From Nocardioides silvaticus (GTDB lineage: Bacteria > Actinomycetota > Actinomycetes > Propionibacteriales > Nocardioidaceae), in NCBI RefSeq assembly GCF_003160695.1, contig NZ_QGDD01000002.1, forward strand, positions 124,001-188,000: DNA of 64,000 bases, read 5' to 3'. The position numbers and the translations under genes are program-made. Below, one piece after another: positions 16,879 through 25,845 of this stretch (within the stretch, counting starts at the first letter, position 1; every line of letters starts with the position of its first letter). Below the pieces are notes generated by a model. That model worked only from the letters and a program-made list of their open reading frames with translations, ran no database searches and was not told the DNA's origin.

Positions 16879-17334
16879 ATGGCGAGCGAGCAGCACCTGT
16901 TCCTGCACCCCGACCACCTGCCCGCGACCACGCACTCGTACCTCCTCCGCTCCGCGGAGTCCCTGAGCGAGGCGGTCGCGGCGGCCGACGTCGCCGAGCG
17001 CTACGCCTGCGCCCACGTGGCGGCGCTGCGCGCCGCCGCTGCGTTGCTGGCGGCCCGCGCCCGGCCGGCGCCCGCCCGACGGCGGCAGCAGAAGAACGCC
17101 TGGGTGCTGCTGGCGGAGGTGGCGCCCGAGCTGGGGGAGTGGGCCTCGTTCTTCGCCGCCGGTGCGGCCAAGCGGGCGGCGGCGGAGTCGGGGTCGACCC
17201 GCGCGGTGAGCGAGCGCGAGGCCGACGACCTGGTGCGCGACGCCGACCGGTTCCTCGCCGTCGTCGAGCAGGCGCTCGGCCTCACCCCGCACGCGCCGGT
17301 CGGCGACCAGCTGGTCAGGTGCGCCGCCGGATAG
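16879..17334 (+). CDS. SAV_6107-family HEPN domain protein
   Basis: A 151-residue all-helical protein of the SAV_6107 HEPN family, found in actinobacteria. The core (RYACAHVAALRAAAALLAARA, NAWVLLAEVAPELGEWASFFAAGA, ADDLVRDADRFLAVVEQALGL) is the expected helical bundle. The RNase motif Rx4-6H of toxic HEPN proteins is not evident: the histidine in ACAHVAAL is preceded by arginine (RYACAH), which fits RxxxxH only loosely, so ribonuclease activity is uncertain. A GAGGAG site precedes the ATG. It is the first gene after a perfect LexA box and lies 10 nt upstream of a methyltransferase gene, with dinB next. Induction by DNA damage is inferred. Confidence 0.8.
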   Translation: MASEQHLFLHPDHLPATTHSYLLRSAESLSEAVAAADVAERYACAHVAALRAAAALLAARARPAPARRRQQKNAWVLLAEVAPELGEWASFFAAGAAKRAAAESGSTRAVSEREADDLVRDADRFLAVVEQALGLTPHAPVGDQLVRCAAG

Positions 17335-17344
17335 TGTTGCGGCC

Positions 17345-18082
17345 ATGGTGTCCCAGGAGCGGCCCGGCGAGCGGCCAGGATCGGTGCGCACGGCCGTCGT
17401 CTGGGACGCGCTCGGGCCGGTCCTCTCCGGTGATCCCTGCGACGTCGTCGACATCGGCGGCGGCACCGGCGGGTTCGCCGTACGCGTCGCCGAGGCCGGG
17501 CACCGGGTCACCGTCGTCGACCCCAGTCCCGATGCGCTGGCGGCCCTGGCCCGACGCGCCCGCGAGGTCGGCGTCGACGTCGCCGGGCACCAGGGCGACG
17601 TCTCCGGGCTACTCGACGTGGTCGGTCCCGAGAGCGCCGACCTGGTGCTGTGCCACGGCCTGCTCGAGGTCGTGGACGCCGGCGACGCGCTCGCGACGAT
17701 CCGCAAGGTCCTGCGGCCCGGCGGCACGGTCAGCGTCCTCGTCGCCCAGCGGCACGCGGCCGTCGTGGCCAGGGCGATGGCCGGCCACCTCCACCAGGCG
17801 CGGGCCCTGCTCGACGGCGACGACCAGCCCGAGCGGACGCCAGGACGGTCCGGCCGCACCACCCGGCGGTTCACCGCCGCCGAGATCTCCGCGCTGGTCG
17901 AGGAGGCGGGCTTCACCGTGTCGGCGGTGCACGCGGTCCGGGTGTTCACCGACCTGGTCCCCGGCTCGCTGCTCGACCAGGAGCCGGGCGCCGCGGCGGC
18001 GCTGGCCGACCTCGAGCGCGCGGTGGCGGAGCGGCCGGAGTACCTCCCGCTCGCCACGCAGGTCCACCTGCTGGCCCGCTAG
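17345..18082 (+). CDS. SAM-dependent methyltransferase
   Basis: A 245-residue class I methyltransferase. Motif I is VVDIGGGTGGFAVRVAEAGH, followed by VTVVDPSPDALAAL (acidic residue for SAM ribose), a DLVLCHGLLEVV motif IV region and VLRPGGTVSVLVAQRH. The profile resembles the CmoM or wobble-uridine tRNA methyltransferase type, but the substrate is not established. The upstream stop codon is part of a TAGTGT hexamer 7 nt before its ATG, so it may have its own leaderless promoter in addition to read-through from the SOS promoter. It sits between the HEPN protein and DNA polymerase IV genes. Confidence 0.85.
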   Translation: MVSQERPGERPGSVRTAVVWDALGPVLSGDPCDVVDIGGGTGGFAVRVAEAGHRVTVVDPSPDALAALARRAREVGVDVAGHQGDVSGLLDVVGPESADLVLCHGLLEVVDAGDALATIRKVLRPGGTVSVLVAQRHAAVVARAMAGHLHQARALLDGDDQPERTPGRSGRTTRRFTAAEISALVEEAGFTVSAVHAVRVFTDLVPGSLLDQEPGAAAALADLERAVAERPEYLPLATQVHLLAR

Positions 18083-18124
18083 CCCGGCGGACTCGCCCGG
18101 GTCGGCTCCGCGCGGGAGGACGCC

Positions 18125-19315
18125 GTGAGCGTCCCGCACCTGCTCCACGTCGACATGGACGCGTTCTACGCGTCGGTGGCGATCCGCGACCGGCCCGAGC
18201 TGCAGGACCGACCCGTCGTCGTGGGTGGCGGCCACCGCGGTGTCGTGCTGTCGGCCAACTACCCCGCCCGGCGCTACGGCATCCGCTCCGGCATGTCGGG
18301 CGGTGAGGCGCGCCGGCTGTGCCCGCGGCTGGTGGAGGTGCCGCCCGACTTCGACGTGCTGCGGCCGGTGTCGAAGGCGATCATGGAGTCGTTCCGCGGG
18401 TTCACCCCGGTCGTCGAGGTGATGTCGCTCGACGAGGCGTTCCTGGACGTGCGCGGGGCGCTCAAGCTGTTCGGACCGCCGGAGGTCATCGCCGAGCGGA
18501 TCCGCTCCCGGGTGCGGGCCGAGCACGGCATCACCTGCTCGGTCGGCATCGCGGCCGCGGTGTCGGTCGCCAAGCTGGCCAGCCGACGGGCCAAGCCCGA
18601 CGGCGTGCTGGCGATCCCGCCGGAGCGTTTCGTCGAGGTGGTGCACCCGCTCGACGTCGGAGAGCTGTACGGCGTCGGCGAGGCCACCCGCCAGCGGCTG
18701 CACCGGCTGGGGCTGATGACGGTGGGCGACGTCGCCCGCCTCCCGGTCGCCGAGTTGCGCCGGATGGTCGGCGGGCACCTGGGCGGTCACCTGCACGCGC
18801 TCGCGTGGGGCGCCGACCGCAGCGAGCTCGCTCCGGGCGGCGCCGGCACCTTCGGCTTCGGCGAAGGTGTGCCGGAGGGCAGCATGGGCTCCCAGCACAC
18901 GCTCGCGGTCGACACCCGCAGCCGTGAGCAGCTGGCGCGCGAGCTGCTGCGGCTCTCCGCCCGGGTGGCCGCCCGGCTCCGCGACGCCGACAAGGTCGGT
19001 CGCACCGTCGCCATCACCGTCCGGTGGAGCGACTTCCGCACGATCACCCGGTCCCGGACGCTGCCGGAGCCGACCGACGTCACCCACGACGTCTACGAGG
19101 CGGCCCTCCTGCTGCTCGACACCCTCTTCCCGCTCCGCCTGCCGGTGCGCCTGGTCGGCGTGCGGGTCCAGGGTCTCCACCGCCGGCGCGACGCCGGCGG
19201 CCGGCAGCTGAGCATCGGCGAGGCCGACCCGGGGTGGCCCGACGCGGACCGGGCCGTCGACCGGGCAGCGGCCCGGTTCGGGAGCTCCGCCGTACGCCGT
19301 GGCAGCCTGCTCTGA
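18125..19315 (+). CDS. dinB: DNA polymerase IV (Y-family translesion polymerase)
   Basis: A 396-residue Y-family polymerase that copies past damaged bases. Catalytic carboxylates are Asp10 (HVDMDAFYASV, with the Tyr steric gate), Asp103 and Glu104 (SLDEAFLDV). The helix-hairpin-helix thumb (ELYGVGEATRQRLHRLGLMTVGDVARL) and the little-finger domain (VGRTVAITVRWSDFRTITRSRTL) are intact. It lacks an obvious C-terminal clamp-binding QxxLxLF peptide; the tail ends at SSAVRRGSLL. The GTG start has GGGAGGA upstream. It is the third gene of the unit behind the LexA box, which fits SOS induction; that box is the only regulatory evidence. Confidence 0.95.
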   Translation: MSVPHLLHVDMDAFYASVAIRDRPELQDRPVVVGGGHRGVVLSANYPARRYGIRSGMSGGEARRLCPRLVEVPPDFDVLRPVSKAIMESFRGFTPVVEVMSLDEAFLDVRGALKLFGPPEVIAERIRSRVRAEHGITCSVGIAAAVSVAKLASRRAKPDGVLAIPPERFVEVVHPLDVGELYGVGEATRQRLHRLGLMTVGDVARLPVAELRRMVGGHLGGHLHALAWGADRSELAPGGAGTFGFGEGVPEGSMGSQHTLAVDTRSREQLARELLRLSARVAARLRDADKVGRTVAITVRWSDFRTITRSRTLPEPTDVTHDVYEAALLLLDTLFPLRLPVRLVGVRVQGLHRRRDAGGRQLSIGEADPGWPDADRAVDRAAARFGSSAVRRGSLL

Positions 19316-19485
19316 GCCGTCCCGGCCCCTGCCCCGTCTGGCCCGTGCGGGCCCCGGGTATCCATCCGATCGGACAGACCGTCGAGGAATTGTCCGGTCG
19401 GCCTACCGGTCGGCGCAGGCGCTGCATACACTTGAGATTCAAACCATCGGCGAAGGCCGTCGAACCGCACAGGTGGAGGATTCCG

Positions 19486-19932
19486 GTGCCACTCTCCGAA
19501 GAGGAGCTGCGACTGCTCGAGCAGATGGAGCGCGCGCTCGTCGAAGAGGACCCGAAGCTCGCCTCCACCCTGCGCGGCACCACGTTGCGGCAGGCCGCGC
19601 GCCGGAAGGCGATCCTGGCCGGGCTCGTGTTCGCGATCGGCATCGCCGTGCTGATGGGCGGCGCGATCAGCGGCCTCTGGTTCGTCGGCATCGCCGGCTT
19701 CATCATCATGCTCGGCTCGGCCACCGTCGGCCTCGGAGCCCTCCGCGGTCAGCAGCTCAGCGGTCAGCAGGGCCCCGACCACGCCACGGCCCACCCGTCC
19801 GGCCTCGGCATCATCGAGGGTGGCCGCTCCCGCAGCCGCCGCCCCCACCGCCCCAAGGCCAAGTCCTCCGGCTCCTTCATGGAGCGCGTCGAGGAGCGCT
19901 GGCGCCGCCGCCGCGGCGGTCGCGGATACTGA
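19486..19932 (+). CDS. DUF3040-family membrane protein
   Basis: A 148-residue actinobacterial protein. It opens with PLSEEELRLLEQMERALVEEDPKLASTLRG, the DUF3040 signature, followed by two membrane helices (AILAGLVFAIGIAVLMGGAISG and LWFVGIAGFIIMLGSATVGLG). A basic C-terminal tail is rich in Arg and Lys. The GTG at 19486 has GGAGGA 5 nt upstream. In mycobacteria the homologue (Rv2169c) also lies a few genes before mraZ. The function is unknown. Its transcript runs into the mirror-image repeat at 19970-20177. Confidence 0.88.
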   Translation: MPLSEEELRLLEQMERALVEEDPKLASTLRGTTLRQAARRKAILAGLVFAIGIAVLMGGAISGLWFVGIAGFIIMLGSATVGLGALRGQQLSGQQGPDHATAHPSGLGIIEGGRSRSRRPHRPKAKSSGSFMERVEERWRRRRGGRGY

Positions 19933-19969
19933 GTCCTTCCGCGCGAGCGCGTCGGGAACCCATACAAGC

Positions 19970-20177
19970 GTCGACCCGTCGCAAACTCGCGCCCGTACGA
20001 CGCCGACCCGTCGCAAACTCACGGCTGTACGACGCCGACCCGTCGCAAACTCACGCCTGACGTGCGAGTTCGAGCCGGGTTGACGTGGTTGACGTGCGAG
20101 TTTGCGACGGGTCGACGTGGTTGACCTGCGAGTTTGCGACGGGTCGACGTGGTTGACGTGCGAGTTTGCGACGGGTC
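19970..20177 (+). repeat. Mirror-image 32-bp tandem repeats (inverted array) between convergent genes
   Basis: GACCCGTCGCAAACTC occurs at 19973, 20005 and 20037, exactly 32 nt apart. Its reverse complement GAGTTTGCGACGGGTC occurs at 20098, 20130 and 20162, also exactly 32 nt apart. Counting flanks, the outer inverted match reaches 22 nt. The last copy overlaps the stop codon of the transglutaminase gene. A transcript across the region could form several alternative 16-bp stems, so the element may act as a two-way terminator for the convergent genes. The sequence between copies differs in the two halves. Confidence 0.93.
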
Positions 20178-22554
20178 AGGCGTTGACCAGGTCGTCGGAC
20201 TTCGACGTGTTGCGGGCGGGGCGCTGCCAGAGCGAGGCGGGGAGCCAGCGGGCCCGGCGGGCGGCCCGGCGGGTGACGCCGGCCTCGAGCGACGCGGCAC
20301 AGAGCTCGACGTCGTCGGCCAGGTTGGCGGACGGGACGGGCGAGCCGGGGCGTGCGTAGCGCGCGACCTCCAGGGCCGCGACCAGGCGCTCCAGCGCAGC
20401 GGCCGCCTCCGGGTCGGCGTCGGCTCCGGTTCGCGGTCGCTCGGGCCGGTTGACGTCGCTCCGGTCGCCGAGGTGGTCGACGATCGCCCGCCCGACCTCC
20501 TGCGGTGACCGGCCGGAGGGCCAGGCGAGGCCGAGGTCGATCGCGGTCGCGGCCAGCTCGTCCCAGAGGTCCTCCGGCGTGCCGGCCAGGCGCCGGTCGC
20601 GGGCCCGGCGGCGGAGCAGCCGGGGCAGGTAGGCGAGGACGACCAGCAGTGCGACGACCAGCAGTGCGACCCCCGCCCGCAGCAGTACGACGACCCAGTC
20701 GGTCCCCTCGTCGGCACCGTCGGCCGCGGCGTCGGTCTCCTGCTCGGGCGCGGCCGACTCCGACTGCTGGCTCGGGTCCTCGACCGGGTCGCGGGTCTCC
20801 TCCGACACCGTGGGGCCGCTGGTCGGCGCCGTCGGCTCGGGAGCGTTCACCGGCACCGTGGTGTAGTCGGGTGCCGTTGCGGCCCGGCCCTGGGGCGTCG
20901 GCTCGAACCGCACCCACCCCGAGCCCTCGAAGTAGAGCTCCGGCCAGGCGTGCAGGTCCCAGGAGCTGTACTCCCACTCGCCGTTGCCGAGACTCTCCGG
21001 GCGGAGGAACCCGACCGCCACCCGCGCGGGGATGCCCTGCATCCGCGCCATCACCGCCATCGCCGAGGCGAACTGCTCGCAATAGCCGATCCGGCCGCCC
21101 TCCTCGTCCGCGTCGAGGAAGGTCTCGAAGGCGTCGCCGCCGACGCCCGGGGGCGCCTTCTTCAGGGAGTAGCGGAACCCGCCGGACTCACGGAAGTAGT
21201 CCTGCAGCAGCAGCGCCGCCTCGTAGTCGGTGCGAGCGTCGCCGGCCACGTGGTCGGACTCCCGGCGCACGATCGGGGGCAGACCGCTCGGGATCTCCAG
21301 GAACTCCTCGTCGACGGCGTTGATCGCGGCGTCCTGGAAGAACTCACCGGTCGTGCCGTACTCCGGTTCGATGCCGGTCACCGACCACGCGAGGTCCCGG
21401 GTGTCGAGCTCCTTCGGCACGGCCAGGAAGTCCATCGTGTCCTCGTCGAACCGCCAGTCGCCCGCCGCCTCGACGTTGGAGTCGGGGAACTGGGTCGGCA
21501 GCCAGCTGGAGTTGAACGAGTCGTTGGCCTCGAACTCGTACTGGTACTCCCTGCGGGGCACGTCGGGGGAGAGGCCGAGCGGCGCGGGCAGGTCACCGGT
21601 CGCGGTGTTGTCGTCGCCGACCCCGCGGTTGCCGCTGCTCCACAGCGCACCGGTGAACCGGGCGAGCGCGGCGACCCGAAGGTACTCCGGGGACGGGTCG
21701 TCGGTGCGGAGCCGGATGAGCGGGATGTCCTCCTCGCGCTCCAGGTCGCGCCGCAGGTCGGTGCTGGGGTTGTGGATCTCGATGTCCTCGTCGCCGTCGC
21801 CGGGACCGATCCCGAACACGTCGAGGTCGAGGACCGGCACGAACGGCGGCAGGAACACCGCCAGCACCGTGGCGGTGACGCCGATCCGCCCGGCGCCCAC
21901 CCGGACCGCGTCCGCGACCGGGTTGGCGTCGAGCCAGGGGTTCCCCTCGTCCGGCCCGAGCAGCCGACCCCACTTGAGCAGCAGGTCGCGGCTGTCGAGA
22001 TGGAGCAGCGCCAGGAACCCGGCGGCCGCCATGACGAAAGCGATCAGGCCGGGACCGGACTGGGTCAGGCCGGCGGGCACCGAGTAGATCGCGAGCAGCG
22101 CGAGGCCGGCGATCGGCACCCGGCGCAGCGTGCAGGCGAGGAGGTCGACGAGGAGGACGAAGAAGGCTCCGCCGACCAGCATCAGGGGCGCGACCGGCGG
22201 CACGTCGGACTGGATCGGCGCGGCGTAGGTGCGCGCCGACGTCATCGCCTGCTCGAGCGAGCGCCAGATCTGGTTGCCGGCCTCGCCGACAGGGAGCGGG
22301 CTGCCGCCCAGCTCGCCGCTCACCATCGCCACCGCGAGCAACGTCTGGACGGCGATCGTCAGGAGCGCCGGGCTGCCCAGCCAGCGGAGCAGTGCCCCGG
22401 ATGCCGCGACGACGACGGCGATCACGAGGAGGGGAGCGAGGTAGTCGCTGGAGTCGACGAGGAACCCGCGCCACGCCATCAGCGCGGCCCAGGAGGTGCC
22501 GGCGGCGACGAGCGAGACCAGCAGCGCGTAGCCGAACGCCGGCCGGCCGTTCAC
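20176..22554 (-). CDS. Transglutaminase-like membrane protein (TgpA/DUF3488 with DUF4129 tail)
   Basis: A 792-residue protein. The N-terminal third holds several membrane helices (GYALLVSLVAAGTSWAALMAW and onward, the TgpA N-terminal domain). A large extracellular region ends in a transglutaminase core with the catalytic Cys in RIGYCEQFASAMAVMARMQGIPAR and His in SSWDLHAWPELYFEG. A further membrane helix (WVVVLLRAGVALLVVALLVVLAYLPRL) precedes a cytosolic DUF4129-type tail. The GTG start overlaps the DUF58 stop (GTGA), so translation is coupled. The moxR-DUF58-TgpA trio is common in actinobacteria and is thought to assist protein maturation at the envelope; the substrate is unknown. Confidence 0.9.
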   Translation of the reverse strand: MNGRPAFGYALLVSLVAAGTSWAALMAWRGFLVDSSDYLAPLLVIAVVVAASGALLRWLGSPALLTIAVQTLLAVAMVSGELGGSPLPVGEAGNQIWRSLEQAMTSARTYAAPIQSDVPPVAPLMLVGGAFFVLLVDLLACTLRRVPIAGLALLAIYSVPAGLTQSGPGLIAFVMAAAGFLALLHLDSRDLLLKWGRLLGPDEGNPWLDANPVADAVRVGAGRIGVTATVLAVFLPPFVPVLDLDVFGIGPGDGDEDIEIHNPSTDLRRDLEREEDIPLIRLRTDDPSPEYLRVAALARFTGALWSSGNRGVGDDNTATGDLPAPLGLSPDVPRREYQYEFEANDSFNSSWLPTQFPDSNVEAAGDWRFDEDTMDFLAVPKELDTRDLAWSVTGIEPEYGTTGEFFQDAAINAVDEEFLEIPSGLPPIVRRESDHVAGDARTDYEAALLLQDYFRESGGFRYSLKKAPPGVGGDAFETFLDADEEGGRIGYCEQFASAMAVMARMQGIPARVAVGFLRPESLGNGEWEYSSWDLHAWPELYFEGSGWVRFEPTPQGRAATAPDYTTVPVNAPEPTAPTSGPTVSEETRDPVEDPSQQSESAAPEQETDAAADGADEGTDWVVVLLRAGVALLVVALLVVLAYLPRLLRRRARDRRLAGTPEDLWDELAATAIDLGLAWPSGRSPQEVGRAIVDHLGDRSDVNRPERPRTGADADPEAAAALERLVAALEVARYARPGSPVPSANLADDVELCAASLEAGVTRRAARRARWLPASLWQRPARNTSKSDDLVNA

Positions 22555-23806
22555 CGGTCCGTCCTCCCGCCGGCGAGGCCGGCCGCTGCAGCGGTCCGGC
22601 CCGAGGCGCGGCCGAGGTCGCGCCAGGCCGAGTCGATCCGGTCGCGCGGGCCGAGGGTGACCGCGCGCCACCCGAGCCCGGCGACGGACTCCGCTGGCAG
22701 CTCCGACGCCGAGGCCGTCGACCGGCCACCCCACTGGTCGACGTCGAGCACCAGGGCGAGCGCGGTGCCGGCGTCGTGGCGGAGCTGCCGCAGCGCGAGC
22801 GAGTCGGTCTGTTCCAGGCCGCCGAGAACGGCGACGACCAGGCCGCCGCGGGTCTGGTCACCGCTCCATCCCAGGTCGAGGGTGGGGCGCTGCACCGTCG
22901 TCACCAGGGCCAGCCGTTCCAGGACGGCGGTCGAGGTCTCGTCCGCTCCGGTCCCGTCCGCCAGCACGAGGCGTACGGCGTACCCGTGCTGGTCGAGGTG
23001 CAGGACCAGTGAGGCGGCGGCGACCACCGCGAACTCGAAGCTCGACCCGAGGCCCTGACCGCGGTGCGACCGGAGCCGGTTGTCGAGCAGCACCGTCGCC
23101 CGGGCCTCCCACGGCTGTTCCTCGCGCCGCACCATCAGGTCGCCCATCCGCGCGGAGCTGCGCCAGTGCACGCGACGCAGCTCGTCGCCACGGCGGTACT
23201 CGCGGACGCTGACGTCCTCGGCCGAGCCGGCGGCGAAGGCCTGCGGACGGTACTCGCCGGAGCCCGTCCACCCGCCCATCACCGGGATCGGCGGCAGCGC
23301 GACGGTGCGCGGCGTGACCACGAGAGGGGCGGTGCCGGGGACCAGGCGGCGCAGCTCGATGAGGCCGAACGGATCGGCGATGCGGATCGTGAGTGGCCCG
23401 ATGTCGAACCGTCCGCGCACGTCGGACCGCACCTGGTAGCTGACGCGGCGCTGCCACTTGCGCGCGATGCCCTGGAGCACGAACCGGGGCCGGGTGCCGA
23501 GCGCGTAGGGGACCTGGTCCTCGACCAGGATCGCGCCGGCGGTCGAGCGTCCCTCGTTGGAGAGGAGCAGGTCGATGCGGGCCGGCTGGCCGGCGGCGAC
23601 GAGCCGGGGGTGGACCGACCGCACCGCGGTGAGGGCGTAGCGACGACGGCCGATCACGAACGCCGCCACGAGGGGGAGCACGACCACGAGGACGCCGATC
23701 CGGGTCAGCGAGGTCTGCCCCAGCAGCACGGCGCAGACGATCGCCGTCGTCCCCGCGGCGAGGAAGGCCCGTCCGCGGAGGGTCAGCCCCGCGAGCCCGT
23801 CACGCA

Positions 23807-23807
<1 letters not shown>
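22551..23807 (-). CDS. DUF58 domain protein (vWA-like, MoxR partner)
   Basis: A 418-residue membrane-anchored protein. Two hydrophobic segments near the N-terminus (AFLAAGTTAIVCAVLLGQ and IGVLVVVLPLVAAFVIG) are followed by an extended beta-rich region and then the DUF58 signature SVREYRRGDELRRVHWRSSARMGDLMVRREEQPWE. The C-terminal part resembles a von Willebrand A fold (ATVLLDNR). The ATG at 23807 overlaps the moxR stop by one base (TGATG), and the downstream GTGA overlap couples it to the transglutaminase gene. The MoxR ATPase is expected to act on DUF58/vWA partners as a chaperone; the detailed role is inferred from family context. Confidence 0.9.
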
Positions 23808-24805
<998 letters not shown>

Positions 24806-24973
24806 GTCATGTCTCCCGTCTCTGGCGCGCCCGGTCGTGCACTTGAAGCGTAGGCCCGCGGTCGAGGCAAACGTACGGCGCCGGAGCAACCTAACGCGCC
24901 CGAACGGCCCACAAGGTCACAGACCGATCACGCGTTCGCATCGACCCGACCTTGGAGCAAAACACCCCCGGAA

Positions 24974-25019
24974 GTGGTTGACGGTGGGGGAAAGTGGAGT
25001 ACTGTGGGGGAAAGTGGAG
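24974..25019 (+). promoter_or_regulatory. mraZ promoter overlapped by five MraZ boxes
   Basis: GTGG[GAT][GT] boxes begin at 24974, 24984, 24994, 25004 and 25014, spaced exactly 10 bp apart, one helical turn each. The last four form two copies of GTGGGGGAAAGTGGAG (24984 and 25004). A promoter with TTGACG (24978-24983), a 16-nt spacer and TACTGT (25000-25005) lies inside the array. MraZ binds tandem direct repeats with this spacing and represses its own dcw operon, so autoregulation is strongly suggested. Confidence 0.88.
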
Positions 25020-25036
25020 GAAACAGGAGGTGTCCG

Positions 25037-25459
25037 ATGCTGTTCGTCGGCACCTACACCCCGAAGCTCGACGACAAGGGGCGCCTCTTCCTCCCGGCGA
25101 AGTTCAGGGACCGGTTGGCCGAGGGGGTCGTGGTGACGCAGGGTCAGGAGCACTGCCTCGTCGTCTGGCCCACCGACGTCTTCGCAGCCGAGGCCGAGCG
25201 GGCAGCCGAGCGGCCGATGACCAACAAGGCGGCCCGCCGTTACCAGCGCGTGCTCTTCGCGGGCGCCGACGAGAGCACGCCGGACAAGCAGGGACGGGTC
25301 GGCATCCCTGCACACCTGCGGGAGTACGCCGCGCTTGAACGGGACGTTGTGGTGATCGGCGTCCGCGACCGGATGGAGATCTGGAACCCCGAACGGTGGC
25401 GGGAGTTCCAGGCCGACGCGATGGGCGACTTCGTCGACCTCGACGAGGACGAGGACTGA
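25037..25459 (+). CDS. mraZ: Transcriptional regulator MraZ
   Basis: A 140-residue protein with two SpoVT-AbrB-like halves: FVGTYTPKLDDKGRLFLPAKFRDRL and ADESTPDKQGRVGIPAHLREYAAL, each with the DxKGR or DKQGR loop. It forms a ring that binds direct repeats in its own promoter and controls the dcw operon. The tail ends in an acidic stretch. The ATG at 25037 has an AGGAGG site 6 nt upstream. The 24974-25019 box array supports autoregulation. It is the first gene of the cell-division cluster. Confidence 0.96.
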   Translation: MLFVGTYTPKLDDKGRLFLPAKFRDRLAEGVVVTQGQEHCLVVWPTDVFAAEAERAAERPMTNKAARRYQRVLFAGADESTPDKQGRVGIPAHLREYAALERDVVVIGVRDRMEIWNPERWREFQADAMGDFVDLDEDED

Positions 25460-25542
25460 CCGACTGAACCGCCGGCGCGACCGGCGCCGCACCACTTCGC
25501 TCCACTTCGCTCCACCACGGAGCGGACGACAACTTCAACAGT

Positions 25543-25653
25543 GATCCGCAGGACGAGGTCTCTGGCCCGCTCCCGCTGCCTTCTGGGGCACCTTCCCCGG
25601 CTCCAGACGGCTTCCCCCACCGGGGGCGGGCGGGGGACCTGGCCCTGCGGATC
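25543..25653 (+). ncRNA. Structured leader RNA upstream of rsmH, candidate mraW RNA motif
   Basis: A long-range stem closes this region: GATCCGCAGG (25543-25552) pairs perfectly with CCTGCGGATC (25644-25653), and AGGTC (25556-25560) pairs with GACCT (25636-25640). Inside, TCTGG (25561-25565) can pair with CCAGA (25603-25607), and CUUCCCC-type blocks recur. A conserved mraW RNA motif is known in actinobacteria in the 5' region of mraW (rsmH) genes; the position and the structure fit, but the match to the published consensus was not tested. It could regulate the distal part of the operon. Confidence 0.55.
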
Positions 25654-25695
25654 GCGAGCAACGACGCGAGCAACGCGAGCAAGAGGGGTCGAACG

Positions 25696-25833
25696 ATGAG
25701 CGTGATGACAGAGGCGAGGCAGCCGCGGGTCCGCGAGCTCGCGCGCGAAGCAGTGGCACTGATGTTGTTCTCGGCCGTCGTGTCGGTCGGGATGGCACTC
25801 GCCCTCCTGATCGCCTACGGGATCGGGCACTGA
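25696..25833 (+). CDS. Small single-pass membrane protein between mraZ and rsmH
   Basis: A 45-residue reading frame with an ATG start and TGA stop, 12 nt before rsmH. Residues 1-18 are charged (ending REAVALM), and residues about 19-42 form one membrane helix (ALMLFSAVVSVGMALALLIA). Codon use matches the neighbours, with G or C in most third positions. An AGAGGGG stretch lies about 8 nt upstream. Its place inside the dcw operon suggests a division-related membrane peptide, but no family was recognised. Confidence 0.6.
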   Translation: MSVMTEARQPRVRELAREAVALMLFSAVVSVGMALALLIAYGIGH

Positions 25834-25845
25834 GGGCGCACCACC

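Noticed and set aside
19970..20177. Possible CRISPR array
   Set aside because: The 16-bp core, 16-nt partly repeated spacers, three copies per orientation and lack of cas genes exclude a CRISPR.
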